NCBI GenBank assembly: GCA_020744425.1
Contig: JAGMUV010000011.1
Location: 434,001-498,000, forward strand
Source: Dactylonectria macrodidyma
Lineage: Eukaryota > Ascomycota > Sordariomycetes > Hypocreales > Nectriaceae
Direction of reading: 5' to 3'
Length of the DNA: 64,000 bases
Position 1 is the first letter of the stretch. The number at the start of each line of letters is the position of its first letter. The translations under genes were made by a program, and so were the position numbers. Of the stretch, positions 1-11,196 are shown in pieces. A model generated the notes under the pieces. The model did not search any database. It worked only from the letters and a program-made list of their open reading frames with translations, and was not told the origin of the DNA.

Positions 1-858
1 AAATGATTCGTCTAAGGACGGTATAGAATCCATAGAATATGTCCTCGTAGACATGGCGGAACCAAGATTACAGTCGCTCACGCTGTCATCGTCATCCATG
101 GCATCCTGCGGCGGGGATAAGAGCATGTCAAGTGGGCTCCGGCTAAGAGACCACCCTAAGTCTTTCTCGGAACCATGTTGGCAATCCATAACTTCATCAA
201 CCGTCATCGACTTCGCGGTCCGACGACGGCGACGCTGAAGTTGCCTGGGCCGTGGAATATCCGTAACGGCAAGAAGGGCTACGAGCGATGGGGAAATGCA
301 CTCCGGAGAGAACGAATCCCGGGGTCGTCTGCGCTGCGAGCTGTGTCGTTTCTGTGGGTGGGCGACGGGGCGGTTGCCGTTGGTGGTGGGGATCTTGACA
401 GGGCTGGTAGGGGTTGTCGGCCGTGTCGTCAAACTCGTAGTAGTAGTTGGTGGGCTTGAAGGGGAGAGACATAGAGTCTCTCGCCTGTCCTTGCGTTTGC
501 CCATATTTGCATTGGGGATTGGTACTGGTATGGGCGTAATGTTGACGGCGAAGTCGATCTTGCCTTCGTCATACTTGGGCGACCAGCGCAGAGGAGAGAA
601 GGTCGGCAGCGTAGTTGTCGTCGTCGTGGCGGTATAAGGCGGAAGATTCGTGGAGTTTCGATCCGTCGGGTAGGGAGTGGTTGAGGAAGGGGGGAGAGTG
701 GAGGGAGAGGGAGAGGGATAGGGAGTGGGTGAGGATGTATTATTAGTCGAGCAAGTATTGTGAATGTGAGTGGCAGGAGCAGCTGAGTGAGCCGGGGCAG
801 GTGCGATGCGCTGGCCCTGGCGGTGGGCGAGCAGGAAGGAGCGTGGGGACATCATAAT
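1..858 (-). CDS. Unknown Ser/Pro/Thr-rich protein, N-terminal part (runs off left edge)
   Basis: An uninterrupted minus-strand frame runs from an ATG at 858 to the window edge, at least 286 codons with no stop. An in-frame TAG at 904-906 lies upstream, and ATG 856-858 is the first Met after it, followed at once by a second Met. The protein begins MMSPRSFLLAHRQGQR, then has a Pro/Ser/Thr-rich stretch, a segment FSPLRWSPKYDEGKIDFAVN at about residues 87-106, basic runs (MGKRKDRR, LQRRRRR) and a C-terminal segment with SMTVDEVMDC and STRTYSMDSIPSLDES. There is no signal peptide or membrane segment. The composition suggests a disordered nuclear or cytosolic protein that may be phosphorylated. I do not recognise the family by name. 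The remaining C-terminus lies outside the window. That the frame is coding is well supported; the function is unknown. Confidence 0.7.
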   Translation of the reverse strand, partial: MMMSPRSFLLAHRQGQRIAPAPAHSAAPATHIHNTCSTNNTSSPTPYPSPSPSTLPPSSTTPYPTDRNSTNLPPYTATTTTTTLPTFSPLRWSPKYDEGKIDFAVNITPIPVPIPNANMGKRKDRRETLCLSPSSPPTTTTSLTTRPTTPTSPVKIPTTNGNRPVAHPQKRHSSQRRRPRDSFSPECISPSLVALLAVTDIPRPRQLQRRRRRTAKSMTVDEVMDCQHGSEKDLGWSLSRSPLDMLLSPPQDAMDDDDSVSDCNLGSAMSTRTYSMDSIPSLDESF

Positions 859-3800
859 GGCACTTGCACTAGTCCCAAGAGCACCCCGGGGCGAGAACAG
901 TGCCTAAGGTACCTAAGGCAGGCAAGGCAGGGCAGGTGTTGTAGGTGGGGGGAGTCAATGCTCAAGCGCGGTCCGGCTGGCATGTCTCGCGGCGTCAGCG
1001 GGGCGAGGGTGGTAAGGCACCCGTGTTCCAGCGCCTTGGGTGCACTGTGGGCGCAGTGATCCAGGGGACTTTTCAGTGGCTGCACCACGCTTCAGCTGGG
1101 ACCGGGGAGCGTTTCGCGTCAGCCTGGTTTGCTGGACTGGACACTATCCGGGGCACACACCCTCACTCTCAGCGTCGAGTCAGACTTAGCCCAAGCGCTC
1201 AACCTCTCACAGCCCTCTCACAATTATTCCCTTTTTCCGTGCCGCTCTCTCCGCTCGTCGCTGTGTGCTTTTAGGGGGAACGGGGGTAATTCAGACCCCT
1301 CCAGCCAGCCCCAGGATGTGAGACCCTGACCAAAGAAACGAACGGGCCCGTGGAAGCCTTTCGGGGCTTTCGGGGATGGCCGCGTGTGTCTCCGGAGATT
1401 CTGAGTACGTAAAACCAACCCTTGGATTGGCCAACGGTCAAGGGCGACTGTGAGGGCCAACGTAGGCCAAGACGGCTACAAATCCAAAGATCACGGGAGC
1501 GAATCACGGCGTTGGTGTGCGTCTGTCCGATGAGTTATGCAGAGCGCTAGATTGCGGGTCGTTCCTTGCAGCTCTGGTTCTGAACGTTTTTGTACCGAGT
1601 AGTGTTATGCTGGAGTCGGTGTGTGCGCGAATAGGACCGGTCGGAGGTATCGTCGGGTCGTGGGGCCGCGGAGATCCGGTCAACCATATCGGGAGGGAGT
1701 CTCTTTGGCTGATTGTTGGCACACTCAAAGGGAACCTCGAACAAACAACAAGCCGGCTTGGAATGAAGAAATCAAGAAGACTCTCTGATCTGGATCTGCC
1801 TGCGCAGGTTGGGTTGATAGCGAATACTTATTACAGACTGCGGGTGTCCCAAAGCTGTAGCGTGGGGGAGACCAAGGGGATAAGGGGGGGGGGGGGGGGG
1901 TGTAATCGTGTATCGATATAGACTGCGCTTGCGGGGGGTGCCTAGGTAGGCCAACTGGTTGATGAGGCGCCAAGCAGGCTTTCGGTGGTTGAACACAATC
2001 CACGAGATCAGTCACTATTATGAAGCAGCCCAACAAACAAAACACCCAGCCATGCAAGGGAACAGTCGGCTAGGCCTCGGTGACACGAGCAGGGTTGGGT
2101 TCCGAACGGGCGGAAGAACTGATGAGGCAGCCAGTTGGGTGAATGCCTAGATTGATGACTGGATGACTGGATGACTGCCAACTGGACAGCTGAGCCGTGG
2201 GTGACTCTGACGTGGTAGACGGATCAGGCAATGGTTGAACGCGCAGGCAACTCAACGGGAGCCAGTTGGCACAACAGCAATTGACGGCATCCCTTGCCTT
2301 CGGATCTGCTTCTCTCCTTATATCCGACTCGTTCTTCCCGCATTTGTGCTTCCTTATCCACGCCCGTCTTCAGAGCGAATACGCTTTTCGTGGCGTCGGT
2401 CAGATCAGAGCCGTGGGCCTCTCGATTCGGCTACGTCAACACGAGGTCCTGTACTGCACGAGATAACGATAGAGACGGCTGCGCTCCACCACCCTTATTA
2501 CCCTCTCACACACACCCCGGGCTACTGATAAGCAATTTACCTCTGGTTGAGCGGGTCAACATGGGGTGAAGTCGGCTGGGATAGGACGGACGGCATGGGG
2601 AGAGGCGGGATGAGATGGGGATAGGCAGGATGCACACCCAAGACACCCTGCCCAAGAAGCTACTCGCCGGCTTGCCGATGACCTGCTTCCTTTGTTCTGG
2701 TCACCGGCCGGCAATTTGCAAACACCCGAGAGTCATGCCTAGGAGTTATCCATCATCCCGTGCGATGCGAAATGTGAGCGCGTGGGATGCGCGTTCCTCC
2801 AAACAGTCAACAGACCAGATCTTGTCACGTACTCAAGCTGTGAATGCATCGCCATCACGGTAGTCTAGAGTCGAGGTGGCGCGATAACCCGACGGAGCCA
2901 TCAGAGCAAACTCCCGATACTTCTCCGACCAACCCTCCTCGGCCGGGCGATCGGGCGGCGATGCTTATCAAGAACTCTGGGTGTCCCCCTCTGGCAGCGA
3001 CGCAGCACAAAAGGGCCAGTTCCGCATCCGCGCTCAGCCAGTCACAAAGCCGTGCTGTCTGCACTTGCTGTGTTGTTCCCATCTTGGACAACGTAGCAAG
3101 CGAGGGCCAACCCTCAGATGGCGTCCAATATCTGGCCTCATCAGCTGCAGGCACTGGCGCAAGGGTCCAGGCCCCAGTGAGACAATGATTGATCCGCCAC
3201 GGCGCCAGGCCGTTCGTGTGATCCCCTCGCCAAGAGGAGGGGACTATGACATCCATTCCCTTACCCCGCGATGAATTCCGATGAATCCAATAGATTGGAG
3301 GGAGCCATTGTGTTGTCTCAGACACGACGCGCATGGAAAAAGCGGCGGGACGTGGAGCATGAAGGAAGCATCCTAGTTGTCGTCCCGTTCTCTCCAACAA
3401 GCTGTCGACTTGTGTCTGCCCATGTTCATGCCGGGCATTCGTCCGCAGGACCATCATCATATTTTGCCTTGACACCTGTCTATTGTTCTTCGAACCCTTC
3501 ATCCAAGGCGTAGAATGCTTCTTTCCACGGTGACATCACCAGTGACACTCTGAGGGTGCGCAAAGACCGGGTCACGCGAGCCTGACATCCTGATCAGTTC
3601 CTTGTCGCAAGGGAGTGGGCATCGGGGAAGCTTCTGCGAACCAAGGGATTGGAGACAAACCAAGATGACAATTTGAGTTCAATACGTCCCGCCACATCCG
3701 CGGCGATGCCTGCAAGGTGGGTGTCCAAGCTGGGCCTCGCTTGTTTCCTCCTTCGCTCACCCCGTAGTCCATGATGGACTTTGATGGGGAACCCAACTAG

Positions 3801-6733
3801 GCCTGGGATGGTCTGGGTTTCTTATCACACGCTCCCCATTTGTCGCTCGTTTTGGTCCTGCGCCGCACCGTCATACGCCAACCACCACTCGCTCCATGAT
3901 CCGAAAACGCGGGGTGTGATCTCCACTCTGCAGGGTCTACCAAGCTCCCACACGATCGGCATCGCTTGCTTCTTGTCTCTTGTCGCCGGTGAAGGTTGCG
4001 ATAGTAGTAATGTTGCATTAGGCTTGACGGAATCGAGACAAACATGCATCGTCTGAAATTTTAGGCCGCCGAGCCATCGAGATTTGGTGTTGTTGCCGTT
4101 GCTTGTTGTAGAGTCGTTCCCACCAAGAAAATTCCCATGTGTGGTGTGCCTAGACTGCATGCCTTAGGGTGGGAACCGATTACCTCAGCAGCCCCATCTC
4201 TTCTCGCTTCATCTTCCCCTTTGGATAGCTATCTCGATCCAGAACCATTACAGACATGGTCAAGGTTTGCATACCGTTCCTAGGACAAAGTGTAACGCCC
4301 TGTCCCTTTGCTGTGTCAACCTCGTTTGCCTATTTGTGTCTCTTGTCATTCCTCGATTTTTCTGAGCCAGCTCCCAAGCTGCGCCCTAAGTCACTGGCCC
4401 AACACGCTGGTCCGACTCACTATCCTGGCCTTGGCTTCTGCCAAGTTTCTCTATCCTTCCAGCGCTAACACGAGTCTCCGACAGCGGAGCGTGCTTATCA
4501 GACCAGGAGTTCCTAAGACTGACTCGACCCGTCATACAGATCTGATGCCGGACATTTTTAAACCTAATAAATGCCCCATCGTCCTTATCTCGTAAACGAT
4601 TCTGATACGATTAACAATTAAAACCCAATGCATGGTATTATTCCCTAATCCAGCCAGCACGTAGTCTACCAAAGCCACAATGCGAACACTACCAATGCTT
4701 AAATCCGATGGCTCACAATGACGGCCAAGCAAAGTTCCCCAGAATTCGTGAAATCTACCGGATTTCTCCCTGTTTAATGCAGATCATTGCAAGACAGAGG
4801 ATGATTTGGCAAAAGTGCCTAGCGCTTAATGCACATGCCTATCGCTCAGGGAACGAGTTCAGGCTCGCCTACCAATGAGCGATTTACCACCAACAGGTAT
4901 TGACGTCAAGGACGATCTTGCTACCAGAACGGAAATCACTATGCTAATTGAGTTCAATGCTTAAAAGCGGGGAGCAAGCATTCACGATCCTCACATGTCG
5001 CACCGACGCAAGTGAAGCCCCTGCCTTCTTCTGCGCCGTACTGTCCATTGTCGGCCCGCCTTGTAACAACATGAGCGTTCAAGGACTATAATTGGATGCA
5101 CCACATAGTACATGAGTGAAATCCATAAACCTTTGATCTTCAAACGTATATCGTCAGATTTATCCACGCTTCCCGCAGAGGGAAAACACCGTACACACTA
5201 ATAATGCCTATCACAGAATAGGCAAACTATAAGAGCAACATAATTCCTAAATTAGACAATAAAGTATATGCAAAAACCATTCAGTGGACTGAATTAGACT
5301 CAAAACTGTGAATATATTATAGCTACTTAATTAGTATCAAAGATAGAGGCCCACGCCATCCCAACTTCCGCAGAACAAGTCTCCGCAGGTACTGTCCGGT
5401 AGCAGAGACTATTAGAAGCGACACAATTGCCATCATATCATGTTGAACATTGGAAGAACGCTTTCCACAGTAGTTTATACGAGTTATGTGGCCATGTTAG
5501 TTGCTAGCTGACATATATCGCAGACCCCGTTGCGCAAGGGCTTGGTCAACTTTACTTGTTACTGGACCAGGTCACACTCGAATCATTTCATAGCATGATG
5601 AAAGTTATGCATTGATCCTTGATTGTAACTGTCGCCTAGCTATTCCGGTGCTTCCAGGGTGTACCAGTCTCTGAACGAGTTATTAATGGTTAGTTCGATG
5701 TCCTTCCAGTGCTTATGGTTTCGGCAACTCGTATAGAACAGGGCGAGTGTCAATTTGAGACATCATTATCATTGCTCAATCCGTAATAGCAATCATTCTC
5801 CTAGATGTATTTGCCATGCTAGTTGTATTTCTGATACAGGTCGCCTTCAGCTTGTCGCACTGCCTGGCGGTGAGTAGGTAGTCGATGGGCCGAGTTGGTC
5901 ATGAGACTACCCTATACCCAAACCGCCTTCGCCGCAGTCGATCTGTTGTGCGTCATCACTGTGAAAAGTGTCTTTGCAACTTGTATTCGCTTGAGAGTAC
6001 GTAGTCTCACGACAGGAAACTCAGAGTCTAGAGGCTGTGGAGCCGGTTGGGTGGAAACATCGTTAGGTGGATGTCACTCTGTGCATGAAAAGTGCTGCCT
6101 CCTCGTCCAGTTTTGTTGACCGATTGCTAGTCTCGGAAGAGCAAACTCAAGGTGAGTTTGGATCGGTGGACCATTATCAGAAACGGGCATCGAGCATGAT
6201 GCTTGCTGCCAGAATCAGATGAGTAAGTGAACAACTGGAAAGGTCATCATCAACAAAACGTAGGTCGGGGTTGCACATACTCTCTCCCCATTGGATTATC
6301 GCCGAATAATAAACTATACTGTATAGAAGGACGTAAAGAAATAAGCTACTTCATTAGCTAGAATGGGAGAGCTTGAGTTGCAGACAGCCGGCTTTTACTT
6401 GCCAAAATCCACCAATCCCGGCAACTTCCACATTGCAAATATATCTATACTTATGCATGAGGGCAAACCGGCAATTGAGCTACGAAAGATATGAGGGCCG
6501 TAGTGTTTGCTGCTTGTGCATGTCTTTGCTCGTCTTGCTTGATGTCGAACTGTGAGGAAAACCGTCCATTGACCGCCACGGCTGCACTATATCGTATGGC
6601 GTAACTGGCGGCGGTAGTGTGTTTGACCGAATTTTGAGACTGCAAGAAATGCTTTATAACCTAGGTCTCACTCTCACACAGACGTAAAACTACTCGCAAC
6701 CATTCTAGTTACCATCTTTTGACTGGACTGAAG
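859..6733. other. Long gene-free spacer
   Basis: Nothing in six frames over 5.9 kb looks like a gene. Open frames are short and show no recognisable motif. The part next to the minus-strand gene is GC-richer and probably holds its promoter and leader, including a CCTAAGG-GTACC-type motif at 903-920. It also holds a run of 17 G at 1884-1900 and three tandem GGATGACT-like units at 2154-2176. From about 4500 the sequence becomes AT-richer. No transposase, terminal repeats or tRNA was seen. Confidence 0.5.
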
Positions 6734-8885
6734 ATGGCCTATCCAACCGCGTTACCGCTGGTACCCAAGCTGGACGAAGATGAGATAATGGCCTCAATCC
6801 CTATCTCACTCGATAACGACATCTGGAGCCCTGTCCTTCGAAGCCTTGATGAATCCGAATTTCGGTCTCTGAATTCTTCAAATCTTTCTGCATCTCTCCT
6901 GAACCACGCCAGATCTGAGGATACGCCTCCGGTTGGTGAACTACCATTGGACAGAGAGTTTCAAAAGCGTGGTTTGGTGACTATCTACACGGATATGAGC
7001 GCTGTAACTGTACCTCTAGGCTTTATTGGGTTTTTTTCATTTGTAGTAAGGACTAGTGGCTTTCCTAAAGACCACTGGTACGACGGGTTTCAGGAAGTCA
7101 TCACAATTGTAAGGTGTGCAGTTAACCAGAATGGAATACGAGCTTAGCATGTGAACTTAGCTTGCCACCATGTACCCGATTATATTTGCCTCCATCATGG
7201 GACGCCTCATGTACCAAGCCGCTCGCTGGAAACTTGAAAGGGGGGTCTTCGTTGGTGGACACACTCGAGCAATTGATGGGAAGCCGAACCCTTGGGTCAA
7301 CCTGCCTCACACAATTTGAGCTACGAGCATACAACCTACTTGGGTTGGTGCTAATATTTGCCTGGGCGCCTTCCCCCCTTGGGGGTCAATCACTGTTGCG
7401 ACTTCTGGAGCTGCGGTCGCCCACCATCGATTCTACTGTCACATACTATGGAATCGGGGCCCCGACACTCTTCGCCGAAGGCACCATGTTCTCAAGCAAA
7501 TGGCTGGAAACCATTAGAGATTACCCGGGCGCGGAATCAGCATATGTGGCCGCACTTCTGTCACCAGATCGAATCAGGACCGATACTCGAGATCTCTGGG
7601 GCAACGTGAAAATCCCGTTTCTAGAGTCTTACGGTGATTCTCGGACACCTGAGTGGCAGGATGTTAGTGCTGGCCCCGAAACGGAATATTCTGCACTGAT
7701 TGGCATTCCAGTGGGGAATATCTCGACGGGAAACACCACTTTGCTTTCGATTCAAGCTACATTCACCTTGAATGTGCCATCCCAACAAAAGCTCGATCCG
7801 GTTCAGCTGGTTCTTATGAGATTGCCCATTGTGAGACTATTCTCAACGAAACCTCACTAAACGACACTTGGTGTAATCACAACGAACTACTCGCTAATGG
7901 AACTTGGAACGGATTTCAGCAAAATAAGACGTAGGGGCCCGGAAATTGGAGCATTGCCCTTGATGGATTTGTCGACGAACGCTGGAGGTTCCACCCAGTA
8001 CCCGCGGATGAGACCAATATGGAGGCAGAACCCGCAAATCTCCTCTTTCAAGGAAGATATATTGCATCCATTGACCCGATTTACGGCACTATCTCCAAAT
8101 CCGAATACAAGGTGTATCAAAGATATGTCGAATCTAGCATCAAATGCTCCCGGACATCTCATGAGGCGCCGCCAACCTGCAGAGTGGTTGCTCAACGGCC
8201 ATCTGATAAGTAACATCCACATGAGTCAATCTCTTTTCTCTCATATCCGCCTAACTTCAGGAGAGTATCTCTTGATCTACCTCAGCTCACAGGAAACACA
8301 GAGACGCAGATCGATCTCTCTCTTTACTACATCAAGTACTCATCGGCTGTTAGATCGATCAAAGGGGGTACTCTGGGTCTGGAAGACCTCACAGCGGATG
8401 CGTTTAGCTCTCGCTTGAGCCAAACCTTGAGTACATATATTATCATCAGCTCCATTCCTATCAATCAGCTGATAGGCGCTAGTAGTGACCTCTCGTCAAG
8501 CTTTTCTAGCCCCGAAACCACCACAGCCAAGGTACACGGGATGACTCAAGTCTATTACGTGCATCGGATTTGGGCGGCAATCTCATACATATCCTGCTTT
8601 CTACTGCTGACTAGCGGCATCCTAAATGTTGTCTTTACTCATTTGGCGGTTGGACCGGAAGTAGTCGGTTTCGCTTCGACGGTGATACAAGACTCACGCT
8701 ACATCAACATGGACTTGCTTCCTCAAAAAGCTCAAATCGATCGAATGCATGGGATCGATATTGCGTCAAAGATGGAAGGACAACGTGTTCGATATGGCTA
8801 CACCTACCTCACACGGAGACAGAAGCGGTTGGTGGGAGTCGGGCGTGAGGAGGAAATAGTACGTCTCAACCTGCACTCCTGGTGA
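6734..8885 (+). pseudogene. Decayed fungal multi-pass membrane protein gene
   Basis: Coding similarity runs from ATG 6734 to a stop at 8883-8885. An apparent intron (GTAAGG at 7109 to AG at 7160, 52 bp) joins in phase to a segment reading ATMYPIIFASIMGRLMYQ. After RWKLERG the frame moves by one base in a six-G run near 7238 and continues as DTLEQLMGSRTLGS. It returns to the first frame near 7760 (HLECAIPTKARSG). That frame then carries an in-frame TAG at 7932-7934 and TAA at 8211-8213, yet stays protein-like through membrane segments such as ISYISCFLLLTSGIL and AVGPEVVGFAST. The pattern fits a large family of fungal plasma-membrane proteins of unknown function, about 650-750 residues with an N-terminal helix pair and a C-terminal helix. 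Two compensating frameshifts plus two nonsense codons make a functional product unlikely. Sequencing error could explain the G-run shift but not all four lesions. Confidence 0.7.
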
Positions 8886-9363
8886 GAGCCTGAGTATGGG
8901 ACATGATGTTACATGGATACCAACGCGTTGGCCACCGAATCTTCCGGTATGTAGCACACATCCGGCATCTTTTCTACTGCGAAAGGTGGAAAGGAGGTTG
9001 GTTGTCAGTCCAACTTGACACACATAAAATTTAGAGTAACTTGGAAAAGCCTCAAAGCTTTCTGCACTACGTGAGACTTACTTCCTTGCCATAGGAGGAT
9101 CGTTTAACCTTTTCTAGCATCTGCCCCAAATGTACATGGCACGTTGAAAACTACAAGTGTGAGCGATCGGTGGCACCGTCGCGAGAGAGAATTTCACAAT
9201 CTCACAATTTTATATCCGAGTCGGAGTTGTGTCGGGCGTATCTGAAACTGTCCATATCTACAAGTTCATGGGTTTTGCAGTGGACCACCAGCGACGATGT
9301 TTCCAAGCAAGATGCGCATTCATAGTTGAGTACTTTCGCTACTATATATTTTCGATACTGCTA
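8886..9363. other. Convergent spacer
   Basis: Spacer between the decayed membrane-protein gene and the 3' end of the minus-strand lyase gene. I see no gene. It probably holds the 3' UTR of the lyase. Confidence 0.4.
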
Positions 9364-10565
9364 CTAGTGATGTCCATTTGTCTGATTTCCGTCGTTGAAC
9401 TTGTAACCCTCCTCCAAATCCCAGTACTTGTTGAAGCCGACACCCTCACAGACTTCGGTGTAAGAGAGAATCATGGGCGGTGCCCCGACAGTCATGCTTT
9501 GTTTCAAGGCCTCCAAGGTTTCGCGAATACTCTTCAACTTGGCCGCGACTAGGGTCCACGGATAAGCTACCGCGCAAAAGCCCAATTCAGCAAGATCCTT
9601 GGCAGACAGGTTTTCGGTTTTGCCACCCTCGATAACTGCAGCAAAGGGAATTAATTAGCGAACTCGGGAAGCAAACAAGCGATTTTGACGTCTGCTCTAG
9701 GATTGAGAGGAGGGCAAAGAATGATGAATAACTCACTGTTCGCAAATGTAGGAATGCCTACTTCCTCCACACACTTGCGCATGGACTCCCTGTCGGGCAG
9801 CGCCTCGACAAAGACAGCATCAACGCCGATTCTCTTGAACTCCTTGGCACGGGTTAAAGCCTCTTCCCATCCGTGGATGAGGGCGTCGGTTCGGGCGAGG
9901 ACAAAAATGTCCTTTCCTTGGTCGCGGGCATCACAGGCGGCTTTAATGCGAGCGTATGCCTCTCCTCGAGACACTACAGATTTGCCCTTTGTGTGACCAC
10001 ATCCTAAAAGTATTCATGTTAGTATATGAGGTACCAGCATTCCAATCTGGTTGCTCGATGGGAACATACGCTTAGGCCAAGTCTGGTCCTCAATCATAAC
10101 ACCAGCGGCACCGGCATGTGCATAACTTTCCACAGTTCTCCTCACATTGAGGGGACTACCGTAGCCGGTATCTCCATCGGCCATGACAGGGATGGATACC
10201 TGACGAACTGCTTCCTGGATCTTGTCGCACATCTCCGCCATTGCGATGTATCCAGTGTCAGGCAGGCCATACGCGCTCGCCACAGCATAGCCAGCAAGGA
10301 AAATCATTGGAAATCCGGCTTCCTCTACCAGGCGAGATGAGAGCCCATCATAACTGCAGCAGTGTGCAAGGATCTTGGATGGATCTCCGTGTGCCTCTAG
10401 CATCATGGTCCGGAGACGCGAGGCCTGGATGGAGGGAATTTTGCCGCGAACATTGGGGATGGTCGCCGTCACGTCCTCAGTTTGGCCAGGCTTGCCTTGT
10501 TTCTGCACCAGTGCCGGCTCAAATGTGAAAGGGTAAGGAGTAGAGTTGACGATGGACTTGGACAT
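9364..10565 (-). CDS. Isocitrate lyase/PEP mutase-family enzyme (C-C lyase type)
   Basis: Three exons, 10565-10070, 10003-9737 and 9635-9364, with introns of 66 and 101 bp, join to 344 residues. The first Met at 10565 gives the usual length of the family. A TIM-barrel enzyme of the isocitrate lyase/phosphoenolpyruvate mutase superfamily is shown by SYDGLSSRLVEEAGFP, the metal-site motif ADGDTGYG, EDQTWPKR and, across the first splice, the catalytic KRCGH, followed by LARTDAL. The Cys in KRCGH is the feature of members that cleave C-C bonds (isocitrate, methylisocitrate or dimethylmalate lyase, oxaloacetate acetylhydrolase) and is absent in the phosphonomutases proper. The substrate cannot be read from sequence. 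The look is closest to proteins often labelled carboxyvinyl-carboxyphosphonate phosphorylmutase or petal-death-protein-like. No targeting signal is evident, so a cytosolic place is likely. It diverges from an MFS transporter gene with a zinc-cluster regulator next to it. Confidence 0.9.
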
Positions 10566-11196
10566 CTTGGTGGTGGGGATGTGTTTGATGTGTTGGGTGG
10601 GTGTGAAATTGATCTGACTTATTCAGGTTGTAATGAAGCTTGAAGCAGTTTGCTCCTTGATGTTGATATTGAACTCATTAATGCCATTTAAAGGCTTTAT
10701 ATAATGTTTTGGTTCAGTTCTTGCGAATCATGGATCCCGGGAGTGAGTATCCGGACTTCGGATAATGCAGGAAACTGCCGGAAAGTGACGCAGACTTGAT
10801 TTCGGACCGAGCTACTTAGACAGCCGGTAAAAACAACACGCTAAAGCAGTTGGATCTGGGGATTGGCGGGGCCCCGCATTCTTTTCCTAGAGCCCTGGCC
10901 CAGATCCATACGGGGTGACTCGTGCATGAAGCTGTTTGAGCAAGGTGGCCGGTCGATGATCATCTCCTGACCGAAGCCCCGAGACTGGGAATCTCGGCCA
11001 CTGACGGGGTCTATGCTCCGTGCCAGACGGCCATAAAGTCTGTCATAGACCCCAACTCGTCTCATCAATCAGAAACTCGCACTCCCATCCATTCTTCAGC
11101 TGATGTAGACGATCTCTTGCTAAGTGGTGGTCTCAACAACCTTCTTCAACATATATCCTTTCCCCTTCTCTCGAGGCCTCATCAGCCCAATTTCCA
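10566..11196. promoter_or_regulatory. Shared divergent promoter of lyase and MFS genes
   Basis: The 631 bp between the two divergent start codons must hold both promoters. A dense group of CGG triplets lies at 10750-10827: TCCGGA 10750-10755, TTCGGA 10757-10762, GCCGGA 10777-10782, the perfect palindrome TCGGACCGA 10802-10810 (inverted CGG-N1-CCG) and GCCGG 10823-10827. Zn2Cys6 proteins bind paired CGG triplets, and such a regulator is encoded 2.7 kb away. That this protein binds here is inference. Confidence 0.5.

Noticed and set aside
1884..1900. Run of 17 G
   Set aside because: A simple homopolymer in non-coding DNA. No further structure, and possibly length-uncertain in the assembly.
2855..3502. 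215-codon minus-strand open frame
   Set aside because: No domain-like blocks, signal or splice support. An overlapping plus-strand frame is equally open, so chance is more likely.
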